A stretch of 64,000 nucleotides of DNA from Liolophura sinensis (Eukaryota > Mollusca > Polyplacophora > Chitonida > Chitonidae). Shown here in pieces: positions 60,335-64,000 of this stretch (within the stretch, counting starts at the first letter, position 1; each line of letters begins with the position of its first letter). A program made the translations under genes and the position numbers. Below the pieces are notes generated by a model, which saw only the letters and a program-made list of their open reading frames with translations, was not told the DNA's origin and ran no database searches. Location: NCBI RefSeq assembly GCF_032854445.1, contig NC_088297.1, positions 26,717,915 to 26,781,914 on the forward strand, read 5' to 3'.

Positions 60335-63300
60335 GTACAGTGGTGGAATTTGGGGTCCAGTCATGGATTGTCTGAAGGCACTGAGACAGGAGTGTATAAA
60401 GGTACAGTGGTGGGATTTGGGGTCCAGTCATGGATTGTCTGAAGGCACTGAGAGGGGAGTGTATAAAGGTACAGTGGTGGGATTTGGGGTCCAGTCATAC
60501 ATTGTCCGAAGGCACTGAGAGAGGAGTGTATAAAGGTACAGTGGTGGGATTTGGGGTCCAGTCATACATTGTCTGAAGGCACTGAGAGAGGAGTGTATAA
60601 AGGTACAGTGGTGGGATTTGGGGTCCAGTCATACATTGTCCGAAGGCACTGAGAGAGGAGTGTATAAAGGTACAGTGGTGGGATTTGGGGTCCAGTCATA
60701 CATTGTCTGAAGGCACTGAGAGAGGAGTGTATAAAAGTACAGTGGTGGGATTTGGGGTCCAGTCATGGATTGTCTGAAGGCACTGAGAAGGGAGTGTATA
60801 AAGGTACAGTGGTGGGATTTGGGGTCCAGTCATGGATTGTTTGAAGGCATTGAGAGAGGAGTGTATAAAGGTACAGTGGTGGGATTTGGGGTCCAGTCAT
60901 GGAATGTCTGAAGGCACTGAGAGGGGAGTGTATAAAGGTACAGTGGTGGGATTTGGGGTCCAGTCATGGATTGTCTGAAGGCATTGAGAGGGGAGTGTAT
61001 AAAGGTACAGTTGTGGGATTTGGGGTCCAGTTATGGATTGTCTGAAGGCATTGAGAGGAGAGTATATAAAGGTACAGTGGTGGGATTTGTGGTCCAGTCA
61101 TGGATTGTCTAAAGGCACTGAGACAGGAGTGTATAAAGGTACATTGGTGGGATTTGGGGTCCAGTCATACATTGTCTGAAGGCACTGAGAGAGGAGTGTA
61201 TAAAGGTACAGTGGTGGGATTTGGGGTCCAGTCATACATTGTCTGACGGCACTGAGAGAGGAGTGTATAAAGGTACAGTGGTGGGATTTGGGGTCCAGGC
61301 ATACATTGTCTGAAGGCATTGAGAAAGGCGTGTATATAGGTACAGTGTGGAGATTTGGGGTCCAGTCATGGATTGTCTGAAGGCATTCAGAGTGGGGTGT
61401 ATAATGGTACAGTGTTGAGATTCGGAATCCAGTCATATATTGTCTGAAGGCGACGAGAGAGGAGTGTGTAAAGATACAGTGTGGAGATTTGGGGTGCAGT
61501 CATGGATTGTCTGAAAGCATTGAGAGAGGAGTGTATAAAGGCATAGTGGTTGGAATTGGGGTCCAGTCATGGATTGTCTGAAGGCATTGAGAGAGGAGTG
61601 TATAGGTACAGTGGTGGGATTTGGGGTCCAGTCATGGATTGTCTGAAAGCACTGAGAGGGGAGTGTATAAAGGTACAGTGGTGGAATTTGGGATCCAGTC
61701 ATGGGTTGTCTGAAGGCATTGAGAGGAGAGTGTATAAAGGTACAGTGGTGGGATTTGGGGTGCAGTCATGGATTGTCTGAAGGCATTGAGAGAGGAGTGT
61801 ATTTAGGTACAGTGTGGGGATATGGTGTGCAGTCATGAATTGTCTGAAGGCATTGAGAGGGGAGTGTATTTAGGTACAGTGTGGAGATTTGGGGTGCAGT
61901 CATGGATTGTCTGAAGGCATTGAGAGAAAAGTGTATTTAGGTACAGTGTGGAGATTTGGGGTGCAGTCATGAATTGTCTGAAGGCATTGAGAGAGGAGTG
62001 TATTTAGGTACAGTGTGGAGATTTGTGGTGCAGTCATGGATTGTCTGAAGGCATTGAGAGAGGAGAGTGTATATAGATACAGTGCGGAGATTTGGGGTGC
62101 AGTCATGGATTGTCTGAAGGCATTGAGAGAGGAGAGTGTATAGGTACAGTGTGGGGATATGGTGTGCAGTCATGGATTGTCTGAAGGCATTGAGAGAGGA
62201 GTGTATATAGGTACAGTGGGGAGATTTGGGGTGCAGTCATGGATTGTCTGAAGGCATTGAGAGAGGAGTGTGTATAAGTACAGTGTGGGGATTTGGTGTG
62301 CAGTCATGTATTGTCTGAAGGCATTGAGAGAGGAGTGTATTTAGGTACAGTGTGGGAATTGGGGTCCAGTCATGGATTGTCTGAAGGCATTGAGAGAGGA
62401 GTGTATTTAGGTACAGTGTGGAGATTTGGGGTCCAGTCATGGATTGTCTGAAGGCATTGAGAGAGGGGTGTATTTAGGTACAGTGTGGATATTTGGGGTC
62501 CAGTCATGGATTGTCTGAAGGCATTGAGAGAGGAGAGTGTATAGGTACAGTGTGGGGATATGGTGTGCAGTCATGGATTGTCTGAAGGCATTGAGAGAGG
62601 AGTGTATTTAGGTACAGTGTGGAGATTTGTGGTGCAGTCATGGATTGTCTGAAGGCATTGAGAGAGGAGAGTGTATATAGATACAGTGCGGAGATTTGGG
62701 GTGCAGTCATGGATTGTCTGAAGGCATTGAGAGAGGAGAGTGTATAGGTACAGTGTGGGGATATGGTGTGCAGTCATGGATTGTCTGAAGGCATTGAGAG
62801 AGGAGTGTATATAGGTACAGTGGGGAGATTTGGGGTGCAGTCATGGATTGTCTGAAGGCATTGAGAGAGGAGTGTGTATAAGTACAGTGTGGGGATTTGG
62901 TGTGCAGTCATGTATTGTCTGAAGGCATTGAGAGAGGAGTGTATTTAGGTACAGTGTGGGAATTGGGGTCCAGTCATGGATTGTCTGAAGGCATTGAGAG
63001 AGGAGTGTATTTAGGTACAGTGTGGAAATTTGGGGTCCAGTCATGGATTGTCTGAAGGCATTGAGAGAGGGGTGTATTTAGGTACAGTGTGGATATTTGG
63101 GGTCCAGTCATGGATTGTCTGAAGGCATTGAGAGAGGAGAGTGTATAGGTACAGTGTGGGGATATGGTGTGCAGTCATGGATTGTCTGAAGGCATTGAGA
63201 GAGGAGTGTATTTAGGTACAGTGTGGAGATTTGGGGTGCAGTCATGGATTGTCTGAAGGCATTGAGAGAGGAGAGTGTATAGGTACAGTGTGGGGATATG

Positions 63301-64000
63301 GTGTGCAGACATGGATTGTCTGAAGGCATTGAGAGAGGAGTGTATTTAGGTACAGTGTGGAGATTTGGGGTGCAGTCATGGATTGTCTGAAGGCATTGAG
63401 AGAGGAGAGTGTATAGGTACAGTGTGGGGATATGGTGTGCAGTCATGGATTGTCTGAAGGCATTGAGAGAGGAGTGTATTTAGGTACAGTGTGGGGATTT
63501 GGGGTCCAGTCATGGATTGTCTGAAGGCATTGAGAGAGGAGAGTGTATAAGTACAGTGTGGGGATATGGTGTGCAGTCATGGATTGTCTGAAGGCATTGA
63601 GAGAGGAGAGTGTATAAGTACAGTGGTGGGATTTGGTGTCCAGTCATGGATTGTCTGAAGGCATTGAGAGAGGAGTGTGTATAAGTACAGTGTGGGGATT
63701 TGGTGTGCAGTCATGGATTGTCTGAAGGCATTGAGAGAGGAGAGTGTATAGGTACAATGTGGGGATTTGGGGTGCAGTCATAGATTGTCTGAAGGCATTG
63801 AGAGAGGAGTGTATTTAGGTACAGTGTGGAGATTTGGGGTGCAGTCATGGATTGTCTGAAGGCATTGAGAGAGGAGTGTATTTAGGTACAGTGTGGAGAT
63901 TTGGGGTGCAGTCATGGATTGTCTGAAGGCATTGAGAGAGGAGAGTGTATAGGTACAGTGTGGGGATATGGTGTGCAGTCATGGATTGTCTGAAGGCATT
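60302..64000. repeat. 67-bp array derived from exon 18 donor junction, ~55 copies, runs off window
   Basis: The unit is ATTGTCTGAAGGCATTGAGA .. GAGGAGTGTATAAAGGTACA .. GTGGTGGGATTTGGGGTCCA .. GTCATGG. Its first half repeats the end of exon 18 (ATTGTCTGAAGGCACTGAGA .. CAGGAGTGTATAAAG) and its GTACAG donor. The first copies keep AAAGGTACAG; later ones drift to TTTAGGTACAG. Higher-order repeats exist, for example 62080-62510 against 62680-63115 (offset ~604 bp). Confidence 0.96.

Overview
This window is animal genomic DNA, not microbial. It has split genes with GT-AG introns, tRNA-derived SINEs, many intronic minisatellites and one large virus-like Polinton/Maverick element. The SINE tails (one ending in AAACACCAATCAAATAAATA, the other in a GACTGAA..TTAAGT type tail) and the many ACATGTA motifs suggest a marine lophotrochozoan, probably a mollusc. 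That placement is inference.

Layout. Positions 1-12254 hold the 5' part of an ASAP-family ArfGAP gene on the minus strand: four coding exons, 113 codons, the start of the BAR domain, running off the left edge. Its introns hold minisatellites and a decayed copy of one exon. A divergent intergenic gap of about 1.76 kb follows. From 14012 to the right edge lies XRCC5 (Ku80) on the plus strand. I could place 18 phase-compatible coding exons (1935 nt, 645 codons); the C-terminal end lies beyond the window. Ku80 pairs with Ku70 to bind DNA double-strand ends for end joining. Its introns are almost entirely tandem arrays plus scattered SINEs.

Positions 31497-44353 are a 12.86-kb Polinton inside XRCC5 intron 8. 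It has terminal inverted repeats and a perfect 6-bp target duplication (TGCTAA). It carries remnants of the family gene set: protein-primed DNA polymerase B, retrovirus-like integrase, packaging ATPase, major and minor capsid proteins, and several small or membrane proteins. Nearly all are broken by frameshifts, deletions or in-frame stops. The minus-strand cluster from major capsid protein down to integrase is tightly packed and partly overlapping.

The most unusual signal is that many XRCC5 minisatellites are not random intronic repeats. Their units are copies of the adjacent exon-intron junction, including exon sequence and the splice site. This is clear at the ends of exons 3, 6 and 18 and the starts of exons 5 and 17, and probable at the start of exon 12. 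The arrays therefore line up dozens of decoy splice sites beside the real ones.
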